A DNA stretch of 64,000 bases from Melieria omissa (lineage: Eukaryota; Arthropoda; Insecta; Diptera; Ulidiidae), in NCBI GenBank assembly GCA_963971225.1, contig OZ020267.1, positions 114,276,936 through 114,340,935 of the forward strand. Reading direction: 5' to 3'. Positions 10,959 to 22,583 of this stretch are shown here, one piece after another (positions within the stretch are counted from its first letter, which is position 1; each line of letters begins with the position of its first letter). Below the pieces are notes generated by a model that saw only the letters and a program-made list of their open reading frames with translations, did no database searches and was not told the DNA's origin. Position numbers and translations under genes: made by a program.

Positions 10959-12826
10959 CCCTTGTATGCGCACCCAGGTCTGGCCAGACCATATTGAACT
11001 TTGGGTCCACTTTTAGTAAGGTTGTAGTAAAGCTATCGGGTATATCGGGTCATACTTCATGATAACCTCAACTGATCCTTTCTAAGCACAAAAACCAATA
11101 CATGAACAAAATGTTTACAAAAACAAGATGAGAATCGTGCAAAACGTATTTATACCCCTTAGTTGAACCCCCTATGGTTCGGCCAGACCATGGTGTATTT
11201 TCATACAAAGTTGCCTGTTATTTTCAGTGTTTTTTGTTATTTGCGACATAATTGGTGTCTGAATTGTTTATAAATGTTTTTTTTTCGTTTGTTCCTTAAT
11301 CAGTCTCCTACGGAGCATAGCGCTCCACCTAGGTTTTTCCATCTGACCCAATTTGAAGCCTTTCTTTCGTGCGCTCCAATGTGATCATGTCATAAGTTAG
11401 TTGACGAAAAATCTACCTGCTCCAAGTTTTTCCACTCGTCGCGACTTTTAAGCGCATATGGGGTTACTTTTCCTATTCAAAATTGTTATTCAATTACGAA
11501 TATTCACTGGTGGTGGCCGCTTTTTTGTAACAATTCAATTGTGCTCCAAAAGTGAAAAGAAATATTTGTCGGGTTAATTATGGGTTTGTTATCAATTGGA
11601 TTTGGTGTTTCCTGCGGCTAAGATGGAAGGAAGAGAATCGAAGAAGAATCGATCATTTTTGATCTTCGTCGCAGGGAGAGGAGGAGGATCTCTATGAAAG
11701 AATAGTAGAAGCAATAGAACAAACCAATGATCTAGAGCATCAAAATGAAAATATCAATTCATTTTCTGCAGAAAATAATGATTACGGAGACAATGATTAT
11801 CTTCTGGACGCTAAAGACGACCAAGTTTCTGATGCTGATGAAGAAATGGTCATTGAAGTATTTGAAGGGGATTATGATGACGATATTCGATTAGTTCAGT
11901 ATGAACAACAACATGCTGAGCACGTTATTGAACTGGCTGTTTTTTTATGGTAAAGATGGGACTAAGTGGTCAAGAGAAGATCCACAAAGTGGTAGAATTC
12001 GTGCTCATAACATTTTGCGTCAAAACGGAGGTGGTCCAATTGACAAATGCGCTGTAGAAGTTTTTAAAAAGTTTTTCTCACCAGAAATGGTATATATTAT
12101 AATCATAGAGACTAATCGAAAAGCAACAGCTGTATTTGATTCATACAATCGTAATAATCCAATAAAGCCTCCAAAAGTGTGGAAAAACCTAACTGAAATC
12201 GAATTATTTGCTTATGTTGGATTACTAATTATGGCTGGGGTAACGAGTAACAACATGCAACACTATTCACTATAATGGAAAACTTCGAATCTTTCAATTT
12301 TCCGAGCAACAATGGCTCGCAACAGATTCCAATCCATCACGCGTTGAATACGATTTGCAAAACTCAATGTGTTTGAGTCATGGCACTGCATTTTATCGGT
12401 GCAATCGTTGCATTGGTGAAGCACGTGATGCAGATGCATGAGTAAAGTATTTTAAGTTTTTTGCAATTTTGGTTTATTTTTGCGTTGTTGCCTTTGAATT
12501 TCAAAAATCATTGCATAAACTTGAATTTTCCTATTTATTTAATTTACATGTATATTCCTACTTTTTATCGAAATAAGTTGTAATTAAACGACTTAATTAT
12601 GTGTTTTTACTACTTCACACTTTCTAGCTTTTTTTGACAAGCCTATACACACAAACATACGCAGACAAACACTCCCACATACCAAGATAAATATAAACTC
12701 ATCAACAAAAATATATAAAAAATAAATTAACTAGCACAATCCTCGAATATCCTCTTTTTTGCGCTATGGTCTGGCCAGACCATGGGGGTTCAAGTATGAG
12801 ATTTTAAGTGGGTGCGCACACAAGGG
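10959..12826 (+). mobile_element. piggyBac-family element, decayed, complete termini with TTAA duplication
   Basis: TTAA flanks both ends (10955-10958 and 12827-12830). The ends are inverted: CCCTTGTATGCGCACCCA on the left and its complement, with one mismatch in 18, on the right. A perfect palindrome GGTCTGGCCAGACC occurs just inside each end (10977-10990 and 12768-12781), with a weaker copy near 11177. Inside, an acidic N-terminal stretch (about 11680-11945) leads, through a frameshift in a T run near 11942, into a piggyBac DDE-family N-terminal segment at 11940-12272 (KWSREDPQSGRIRAHNILRQ and LFAYVGLLIMAG). The catalytic aspartate core is missing, so this is an internally deleted, non-autonomous copy of 1868 bp. 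Confidence 0.9.
11680..12275 (+). pseudogene. truncated piggyBac transposase remnant
   Basis: The acidic leader (for example DNDYLLDAKDDQVSDADEEM) and the following DDE_Tnp_1_7-like segment are in different frames, separated by a 1-nt shift at the T7 run near 11942. The second segment ends at a stop at 12273-12275 after a glycine-valine-threonine stretch. A short cysteine-containing frame at about 12300-12441 may be what remains of the C-terminus. None of the three catalytic aspartate regions of the family is present, so the gene is dead. Confidence 0.75.
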
Positions 12827-12830
12827 TTAA

Positions 12831-15800
12831 GATAGATTTTTAAATATAAAAAACAGCACTAGTCGGTCAATTAACTCAGCACTCGACTTATAAGTAAAAT
12901 CTAATTAGATTTCAATGTGAAATCTACTGTCAGTGCGTTTATGCGGGGCTTTTGGGGCACGTTTCAATTCACACATAAGGTATCGTTCACACCTTTTCGT
13001 TCATGCTGTTTTACTTTGATATATTATGTAATTAATTGGCTACTCTTAGCTGGGCACCGATAAATTGCGACAATTTATCAGTTCATTTTTGCTTTACATA
13101 ACCGTAATTTTCTCAGCTGGCTGCGCAACTAGAGCAACAACAAAATTTGGCCAAACCCACACCACGTACATTACCTTTAATTTATTGTGTTTCACTTGGT
13201 GTATTTGTAAAAACAAAATTGTCATAATTTTATGGCTGCTCGCATTATGTTCACCGGCACAGACCATGCCGCGCGGCCTTCGCTACAATGCACAGCCGCA
13301 AAAACTAAATAAATTATCTACTCCCACACGGCAGGCGGGCTTCTGGCGAGCGCTCGATTGGCGCGCGCTCAAATGTAACACAATCGATAACCGACGAATG
13401 GCGCGGCAGCTCGTCCGGCTCTCTGTCCGCCTGTGCGTCGGTGTGGCTGTGAGTTGGTCCACTTGACGCCACTTTATTGGGGCGCCGTGCAAATTATTCG
13501 ACGTTCACAGGAGAGCAGAGTCAGAGTGATTCAACGAAGTTTTGGCTTTGGTGGCATCGGAAACTGCATCCGTAACAAGCATAGGAATAAACTGCGTAGG
13601 CAGGCCAATGTGTTTACGACTTCATTATAATTATGTATGTTTGTGTGAACCAATTTGTGAGTTATAAAGCGTACTTCTGACCGCAAGCAACTTATGTGGG
13701 GCACGGGTACTGAATCTGAAGTGGGTTCACCGTTTTCTATGGGCAACCAAAAAAACAACCATAAAGTCGGTGCCCGAGAAATTTAGTACAAACACGAAAC
13801 ATGGCTATCTTCAATTATGATCAGGTGTGGTCTAATCCAAAGAAAAGAGACGATCGGGAATAGAGTGTACGAAATGAAGAAACAGTGGAATTGTTGCAAA
13901 GCTGCGAAACAATTAATTTATATTTTTAAACTGATAGCAGATAAAAACTGATCTTTTCGCCATACATGTCAAATTGTCTAATTTTTTAGGAATTTTCACG
14001 CATGTGCGAAAGCCAAATGTACACATTTGCTGACCAAACTAAACAACTTAAATGTGTTAAAAATGTCATAATTTCAAATGCTCAACAATACTTCCATGCC
14101 CGTCCCAACCGCCAGCCGTAACGTGGAAACAATGCCGTTCATTCGAGTCAAAGTATGTGTAGTAGTTTTTCTGCGCTAAGTCGCACACGGAAACATAATA
14201 CGCAAATGCTTTTCATCTGTGCACAATTTCATTCACAACGTGCAACCATACACCGGCACAGATACCAGCACAGAAGGAGTGCAATCTTGTAAGTTTTCAC
14301 ACTTGCAAGGTTTCTTCCGAAAACTGTGCAAGCTTCTACGTGGCACAACAACGACGTGGAAATGGCTAGCAGGTGAAAAGCGAATTGCGCTGTGCTTGCA
14401 CGTGCGTTTGTGGGTGCAAAGTTGTGCTGCTTGTCAAACTCACGAAATGACGCGTCATGGTGTGGGGGTTGGTAACATCGTCTGCTCGAAGTGGTGAAGT
14501 AGCGTCAAGTCGAATGGCGTTCAGGCGAATAATAAGTGATTTCAATTAGAGAGTTTCAGTCGAACTTTTTCACAGATTTAAGCAGTTTAGGTGAGTTGTC
14601 AAGCGCACCCTCAATATTTAAAATACATTAACAAATAATAAAACAGAAATGAAACATTACAATGAATTATTGCAAACATTCTTCAGCACTAAGGCTCTTA
14701 CGGCAAATGTGTACAAATGCTCCAGTATTGAATACAACTGTATCGTTTTCTTATCTCTCATGCGGAGACCAACTTCAGCAAGCGGACTTGGAACTCGAAC
14801 GCCATGACTTTGCGTTTCGCAGCAATAAGAACAAGAATCAATCACAATTTCGCTGCCTTGTCAAAGATCATGTTACAAGTCGCCCAAAGTCGCAGCGAAT
14901 TGAATAAACAGCAAGAAAAGTGCATGGAAAATAGTTCAGGAATAATTCCATATGGAATTGATTGCACACACATTGTTGCAGTGTGGTCATACATATGTAT
15001 ATACATGTGTGAAAATCTTTAGCAGCGAAATTTTCAAAATGTCGACGCATTATCAGTTGTTTTCATTATACATATAAGTTTCTACAATATTTACGCAAAT
15101 GTTTTTTTCTTACTTGTTCATTGTCCGACAATGTCTTTAAATTTTTGTTTTTGCTGTAGCATTGTGCGTCGGTCACTGTTGCTGTTCCTATAGCTTTGAG
15201 TACTGTCGTTGTGGCTGCTGCTAATGTGTTGTGTTGTCTTTGCAATCATTGTGTTGACTTAAACTAAGCCAACATCCGTGGCTTATCAGCTTCTAAGCTA
15301 AATCAGTTTATGAAAGTTTTGCGTTTTATTATAATTTAGTCTACGAATGTAAAAACGCTTTAAACTCTAACAGAATTAGTACGGAACGTTCGCTATGAAT
15401 TTAATTTTTTTCGCATTAACTAGAAACTCATTCACAACACTATAAAATACACTTTTCTCATTAGAAGCGTTATCAGTGCAAACACAAGAAACAATATTTG
15501 TTCCGACAATCAGTTGAAAAACATATGAAAACAATCTGTTTGAAACGTTAGCATTTGAGAACATCAGCACGAAGTTAGGCACAAGGCACCGTTTACTGCC
15601 TATAATGGCCTTAAAAGGTCTTGCAAATACCGTTGGAATTTATATTTTTTACGAGTGCGAGCACTATTCACTTAACTCTGCTAAGCGTAGGATCAGAGTG
15701 TGAGAGTGTGATAGAGTGAGAGCGAGAGAGTGCGCTGGAAACGAGTTCAGCTGTGCCAAACTTGTAAGCGGCTTAAAATTTGGTGTACGTCCCCAAAATG

Positions 15801-15911
15801 AATCACATGGCATGCGACCTTAATAGCGATTGTAAAACTAGTTGCAAAAAATTACACGGGCAGATTTGCACGCAAGTACATAGACACACATAGCCGTATG
15901 TATAGTATATA
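12831..15911. other. intergenic, no recognisable gene
   Basis: Between the piggyBac and the Tc1-like element. Frames here are at most 133 codons and show neither domains nor convincing splice structure. Nothing further can be supported. Confidence 0.5.
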
Positions 15912-16497
15912 CAGTTTGTCAAGTAAATGTTTGCAAACTTAAAAAAGGTAGATAAATTATTTTGGAAAGCTTATAAATATAACAGACATTGCAATATTTT
16001 GAATTTTTTTTAAATATAGATTATTAGTAATGTCTATTTGATACGCGAAAACAGTGTAACAAATTAAAAAAGTAATGAAGCAATATTTCAAACTGTCAAA
16101 AAATTCGTCTTCTTTCAAAACCATGATTGCATTGAAAATTTGGCGCCGTATAGTTCCGAATAGTTTCATGAGATACATCAGTTCCGCATTATATTTTTGT
16201 ATATCCAAAGCCATTTCCCTTATTGAGACACGGGGGTTTTTCACGAACTTTTCGGATGATTTTTCTTTCTTCTCTGTCAGAGAGTTTTTTGGGTTGTCCA
16301 GGTGATACTTTCAAATCAATTCGCCCTTCAATACGCGAATCAAATAGACATTACTTTGATATTATATGAGAATGAAATATTCAATTAATCTGTATTTTTC
16401 AAATAATTCCAAAATATTGCAATTTCTGTTATATTATAAGCTTTTCAAAATAATTTTCTACCTTCTTTAAATTTGCAAACATTTACTTGACGAACTG
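15912..16497 (-). mobile_element. Tc1-like deletion derivative with long terminal inverted repeats
   Basis: The ends read CAGTTTGTCAAGTAAATGTT on the left and the near-identical complement on the right, each next to TA (15910-15911 and 16498-16499), the Tc1/mariner target duplication. The inverted repeats are long: similarity continues inward to about 16050 on the left and about 16333 on the right, ending at the shared block GTAATGTCTATTTGAT, with one insertion of about 20 nt. Between them the minus strand encodes the N-terminal helix-turn-helix part of a Tc1-type transposase. At 586 bp the copy is non-autonomous. Confidence 0.88.
16060..16312 (-). pseudogene. Tc1-like transposase N-terminal fragment with frameshift
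   Basis: Minus-strand frames give GQPKKLSDREERKIIRKVRE and, after a 1-nt shift at a run of C near 16230, NPRVSIREMALDIQ. This pattern (G-x-P-[KR]-K-L-[ST]-x-R-x-x-R, then R-x-N-P-R-x-S) is the second DNA-binding helix-turn-helix of Tc1-type transposases. The catalytic DDE domain is absent. Confidence 0.75.
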
Positions 16498-19400
16498 TAT
16501 ATACGAACATATAAGCGCTCGTATGTACGTATGCAGTGGCGCATATGGGATTTCATTTTGGAGGGTGCGTCATATATATAACTTTTGAGCTCAATACCGA
16601 CAGATATTTGAGGTGCCGCAGCATGTATGTATGTATTATATGTATGGATATTCAAATTTTACAAAACGTCATTGCACACTGACAAGCGCCAACATAATTT
16701 GGAAACAATAGATGTGCCAGCAATGAAAGGCAAAGTTAAAAATGGATTTAAAACGTTTGCAAAAAGCACTCAACAATTAGGAAGTCTCTTCAAGTATGGC
16801 GCGAACCATTTGTTGCTAAGAACGTGTGGCGCGGAACCGGATTGAGAACCGGAACAAAAGACAAGTACGTTGAGTGTGCGTGTGTGTGTGGCTGCGGGTG
16901 TGCGGCTGCGCGCTTGCGTGAAAATATCAGCTCACTGACTCAAATCAATGCGCTGTTGTTTCAAATCAACTCAGAGTTGTCAATGATATACCGTTAATGC
17001 CCTGAGTCATGTTAGCGGATGACTAGTGGCTTCCAAAGTACCAAGAGTGGCGAGAAACTTCGGCAAATGAGCTCATTTCACCATCTTTTTAAGAAAACCA
17101 CTTTGTTTTTTTCTAAAGACTAATATAAATTATACCTTCCAACATTATTATTAAAATCATTCCTCAAAGAACGAAAATGAAATTAACTTCCGCTTTAAGT
17201 TCAACTCAAGTTTTAAGTAAAAACCATTATCTCATATTTTACTATTAAAAAATGTTAAGGGAAAATTTTACTTCGTTTAAGTTTCTAAAACTACAATTAG
17301 TTGGTCGAAATGTATGAAAAAAACACACTGTGCACGTTCAGCAATTTCTGGACAAGCGCACTGAACAGAATGAAAATTCGTTTTCGTTGTAAACATTTAT
17401 AGAAACCAGTTTTACCAAATTAAACACTTCCGCAACACAAAATAACATTAAAACAATGTAAACAACTATTCGCGTGGTAAGAAAAGGAGACTATTCCTTT
17501 AGTGCATTGCGTATATTTACTTGTAAGTACGGAACATTTGCAAACATTTACACATTTCGAAGTAATAGATAATTCGATTTAGTTACGCTTTAGGCCCAAG
17601 CACACAAACATATGTATCAATATGGTATACACAAATTTGATCAGGTTGCCATCTGCGCTGATAACGGCCATGATCCCATACTGCGCGCCACAGTAATTTT
17701 ACATAATAGCAACCTTAACGTACGTTAACAAGTATTTATCTCTAATAGCTGAGCATCATTTTCAGTTCGCTCGCTCGACCCTGCCGTGCTCACACGTGCC
17801 TTTGTCTGGCCTCTGAAAGCCCTTAATTTCAAATTAAATAATTTTCTGATTTGATTTGCATTCGAACTCGAATTTAAGGTGTGCATTAGTTGCAGCATTT
17901 CATCGTTTGGGGTAGTTACGCAAGTCCCAAAAATGCATCTTGCATTTGCATTGCGTTTGTGGCGTTTTTTGTCGAATTGTATTACTGTTTATTTTTTTAT
18001 ATAATTTTTCATTTAAGTCGCATTATTTATTTTAATTTGTTTTGTTTGATTTTGTTAAAAATGTGTACTTCATTTGATTTATAATACTTCAATTTATGCT
18101 TCTTATTGGTTTCCATAAGAAAAATACCCCATTGCGTTTCTGATATTTTTCTTTACTCTTCATTTCGAATTCTGTTCTGTTCTGTTTTGGGAGAAAGTTA
18201 TTAGTCGCAAAACGTATACTCATCCAATACATGTAAGAAGCCAGGCTGGCTTGCCGCTCTATTCCGCACGCATTTGCTTTTATTTTTGTTTTTATTTGAT
18301 TTAAGTTTGTTTGAATCTAGGTACTTAATTACCTCTTCGTGCCATGTGCAAAAATTCGAAAGTGTGCCGTATTTTCTCACGAAACGAATCACTAATTCAA
18401 CATATTCACCATATTGTAACAAAAACTCACAGATACGTTTTATATGGGCCAATTTTTAGATATAAACTGTATAGCAAGAAAAGTGAAAAACATGATAATA
18501 CAAAATTAGAAGAAAACTTGAGAACCTTCACGCCTAAATTCACACACGTAACGCGCACAACTGCAGCTTCTTATTTATCGTGCCCTAAAAATAACCCCAT
18601 TACAAAAACACGCACTCAAATATTGAAACAAGTGTGCACTTTAAATGACCAAAATGAATTTTGATTGGTTGCTTTCTTTTGTTTTTTGATCATATTTGCA
18701 TCGTTTGTACGCTAACCAAGAGAATTCGAAAAGTTGAATGTTCTTTTCACACTAATTGCTCACCGAATGCTTACACGTTACGAGCATTTAATTTAATTCT
18801 CAGTCTGTCCTTAGTTGAAGTCTTTCTTTAAGACAGCTGTGTATTGTCTCGGAATATTGTTAACTCGGAATATGCTTACTCCGACCCATGAATGAGTGCA
18901 TAGGCCGCTTCTACACTAATATTCTGTAATTGAAAATAATTATGTCAACATCAATCGTACGGGGAGAGTGACGTTGCGCTTCATTGATAGGTTTTTAAAT
19001 TTGAAAACACAGAGAAATAAGAGTCACATTGATAGTACAATGTTCAGTGCATAAAAGTAGGCTTTTTATGAGCACGGAGCTCATGTATTACAACACTAAT
19101 TTTAATGTCTTACTTAAGACCTCAACTGAAGCGCCTTACATATGCAATTGATGCAATTTGGCTTTGGAAGTTTAATATTGGTAAACTTTACGTAGTAAAT
19201 TATTTTACTTACTTTCCAGGTTTTGCTAATATTGTGTGAAACAAAAACAAGTGAAGGAAAAACTACTTTGGCTTGCGGTTTGTTCAGACAATATTTGAAG
19301 CAGTAATACTGGTTTGTAATGGGAGCCACTAGTTTAAACCTACATCTGCGTTACTATTTATTGCCCTTTTAATGTGCATTGCAACACATGCGGGACAAGT

Positions 19401-22381
19401 GAAGGTTTAACTTAATTGAACTCTTCATTACCCACATTTTAAAGGTTTACAACTTAGCAACTGAAAATTCATCATAATAAATTGTTTAAGAAGCAGCGTG
19501 CTTCAATCTTTCCGCAACGTGTCGATCCACGATATAAATATGAAATTTGGTCAAAAGTTGTATTTTGTATAAAAACAAAAAAAATAAACAATAACATTTC
19601 ATCTTTGAAGTGAAGTTTTGAGAATTTAAAAGTTATGCGATCGAGGTTTCCTAGATTTCTTTTGTTCTTACGTTGTAGTGCAAAAAATTGTGCAATATGG
19701 GAGAAATCAATTTCGTGTATTTTCTCATGTTGTGTGTAATACTTAAATGTGATTTATTTACATTTGAACTTTCATTTTCCCCTGCCCGTAAGAAGGTTAG
19801 GCAAGCAATGCACCTACCTGATATATATTGGCCAATCAAGAGTGTCGCTGATTGGTTGCAGCGAGTCCAAAGTGTGTTCGTAGTCTATGCTGCCAATGTG
19901 CCATGGTAAAAGCGCACAGCGTGTCTTGCCGTCTTGTACGTGTCGCTATTTCGCTCACTTCACTACACATGCGATGTTGTGTAAACAAATCAAGTAAGAA
20001 TGGTTGTTATTACTGAATATTTTTAGATACACACACATAACTCAGCAAGAACGGAAAACACTAAAATTCACTTGCGGTGCGCCACAAAAGGTGAGCGAAC
20101 GGGCCGAAAGGGGTGAATTGTAAACAATGCGAAATAGAGCGATCAAGAATACATATTTCAATTTTTCATTTTTCGTACGCAAATTTTGTAAAGTTATCCA
20201 TAAGCTAAGTGGAAAAACAAACAGAGCTGAAATGCTGCGCTTTAATTCTTATGAAAATGTCGGTTTATTTTTTACGTAAACAATCTTAACGCTGGTCTTG
20301 TGGCAGAAATAAAACCCATTATCGTTTGCAGTTGGTTCGTGGGTGGCGGGTTAGTGGTAGCTCAAAGATTCTATGAACAGATGGAGAAATAATAACATTT
20401 CCCTTTTTGGTTTGCAAATTTGCTTATCTAAGTATGTATGTAAATGTGTCATAAATAAAATTAATGATCTACGTGCTGCATTCGCACCGAGCTAAATCAT
20501 TTCTTCATGCCAGCCATGCATCGAACCAAGTAACTTCAGCCTCAACACTTTCGCCCCGAAAGAACTCATCAAAAGTGTATGAAAATGTGAGGAAAGCGAG
20601 GCTAAGGCACAAAATAAAATATTGAGTGACAACACGAGCGTGTTGAATTTTCTGTTGACGTTAAAAATATATCCACAACAACTACAACCAGCAGCAGCTG
20701 AACGAGAATGGTACAAGTGTGGCAGTCATATTTTAAATATCGAGCATAATGTTCGCCGCTGCCAAATCAAACTGAATGCCAAACCTGGCCGAAACGTGCG
20801 AGACAATGCCGAGGGACCACAAAATGCTTCAACCTATAACTCAACTCCCCGCAGTCGCACAGCCAACTTTTCATGCGTTGCTAATTCATTAAACTTGATT
20901 CTTAGCTCAAAAGAAACAAAGCAAAAATGCGATTTAAAGAATGAGACAAGCAGCAAAAGGAGAGACTAGCCGAAACGGACACGTAACACATAGCATGGCG
21001 CTGGTGATGGCGCTGCTGCTGCTCTTAGTTCTGCTGCTGCTGTCGTTGTTGTTGTAGTGGCTGATGGTGCTGGAGCTAGTGCTGGCGATGTCGCTGGTGG
21101 CAGCGACCAGACTGCGTTGTGGGAGGGCAAACCAGTGCGGGCGGTGAAAGGTGAAATACAATAAAAGAAAAGACACAAGTGCTGAAACGCGTTCAAGTGC
21201 TATTTAGCAATCACTTTATTAGTGTGGTATTTATTGTTGCGATTTTCCAGCATTCTCTGCGCTGCTCTTTGTCTTTCCACACACAGGCGCACTCCACTAT
21301 TATTGTTTCGCTACTGCATTCGATTTTTCCACTTTTTATTGCCACATTTTATTGATATTCTTGATGCCCGCTTGCTCTTAATTTTCATAATTGCTGCTTT
21401 TGCATACCGCAGCTTCAAAACACTATGCATTCATTCTTACTTTGCGTGTGGCTGTTGCGCCCTTTGCCTTTTGTTAATTTTTCTTTCTATTTTTAGTTGC
21501 TGCTAAAATCTGTGTTTGCAACACTATTCTGCACTTCTTTTTCCCCTATCATCAATTGCACCACACAAATATATATATAAATATGTATCTAAAAGATTTG
21601 TGTAAATTCATTAGGTGCTTTGTTATTGCATCCGCTTCCGCACAGCACACACAACAACCGAGTCCAACACTTTGCAACACTAAACTGAAGAAAACAACAG
21701 CAATGAATGAATTCAGTTTGCGCTGCCACAACATCAAGTGGGTAGTCTATGATGCAGGTGTACACAGAGCAAACCGGGCATTCGGTGGTTAAATATTCGG
21801 ATTTTAATATTATTTGAACTACATAAATATACTCAAAGTACTATTGATAGATGTTTGTTCTTTGTTGCCATTTCAATTGCAAATTTTCCTTTCAAACTAC
21901 TAGAGTTTAGTTGAATTTACACATTTGCACTACATGATGCCCATTCAGCTACTCGCTGATATTCAGCACTAATGTCATCAGCACTTCCTCTTTGGCTTCG
22001 ATAGCGTTAATGTAGTACTAAATTTAGCTTTGCGCGTATTGCTGTCGTTGATATTCTTCATAATTATTCAAAAAATATACTCACATTTTCATATTCCACA
22101 TAAAAAAAATCTCAGGATACAAATAATTTTCACATTTTGACTATCTAAGTACAATATAAGTACAATATTTTCAAAAACCAAAACACTCTACAAATGCCGA
22201 TATAGGCTTGTAGTGCTCCTTTTAATCAGAATTTAGTAGAATATCGAATCGAATCGAATGTTTTGAAAACACACGAGATTGGAAGACTCAAGGTTTACTA
22301 AACAAACATCCTTTTATTCAAACTACGTGATTTTGTCGAAAGAGTTTTACCGCAGGAAATTGGGTTTTAGAAGTCTAAGTA
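16498..22381. other. long intergenic stretch without a supported gene
   Basis: About 5.9 kb of AT-rich sequence. CAG/CTG-rich tracts at 20990-21070 create artificial open frames on both strands. I see no multi-exon model, tRNA cloverleaf or transposon termini that I can defend here. Confidence 0.45.
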
Positions 22382-22387
22382 TTTATT
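22382..22387 (-). terminator. candidate polyadenylation signal of the second Oatp
   Basis: TTTATT on the + strand is AATAAA on the minus strand, about 200 nt past the stop codon of the downstream Oatp. Confidence 0.5.
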
Positions 22388-22583
22388 TATCAGCACATAT
22401 AAATACTGGAGTAAATACATATATGTATATATAGAAATAATGGCAGTACTTAATACTAAAAAGTACATACAAATGCGTGTATTATAAAATCGACTGCTGC
22501 TGTCATCAGCTGTGCGTGTTTTGCACCCCCACATGATTTGAGGCGCCAGTTCAGCTGTTTTGCTTTGATTTACGTGCCTCACT

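Noticed and set aside
20492..21196. Overlapping Ala/Ser-rich frames near the CTG tract
   Set aside because: Produced by trinucleotide repeats at 20990-21070; open in several frames at once.
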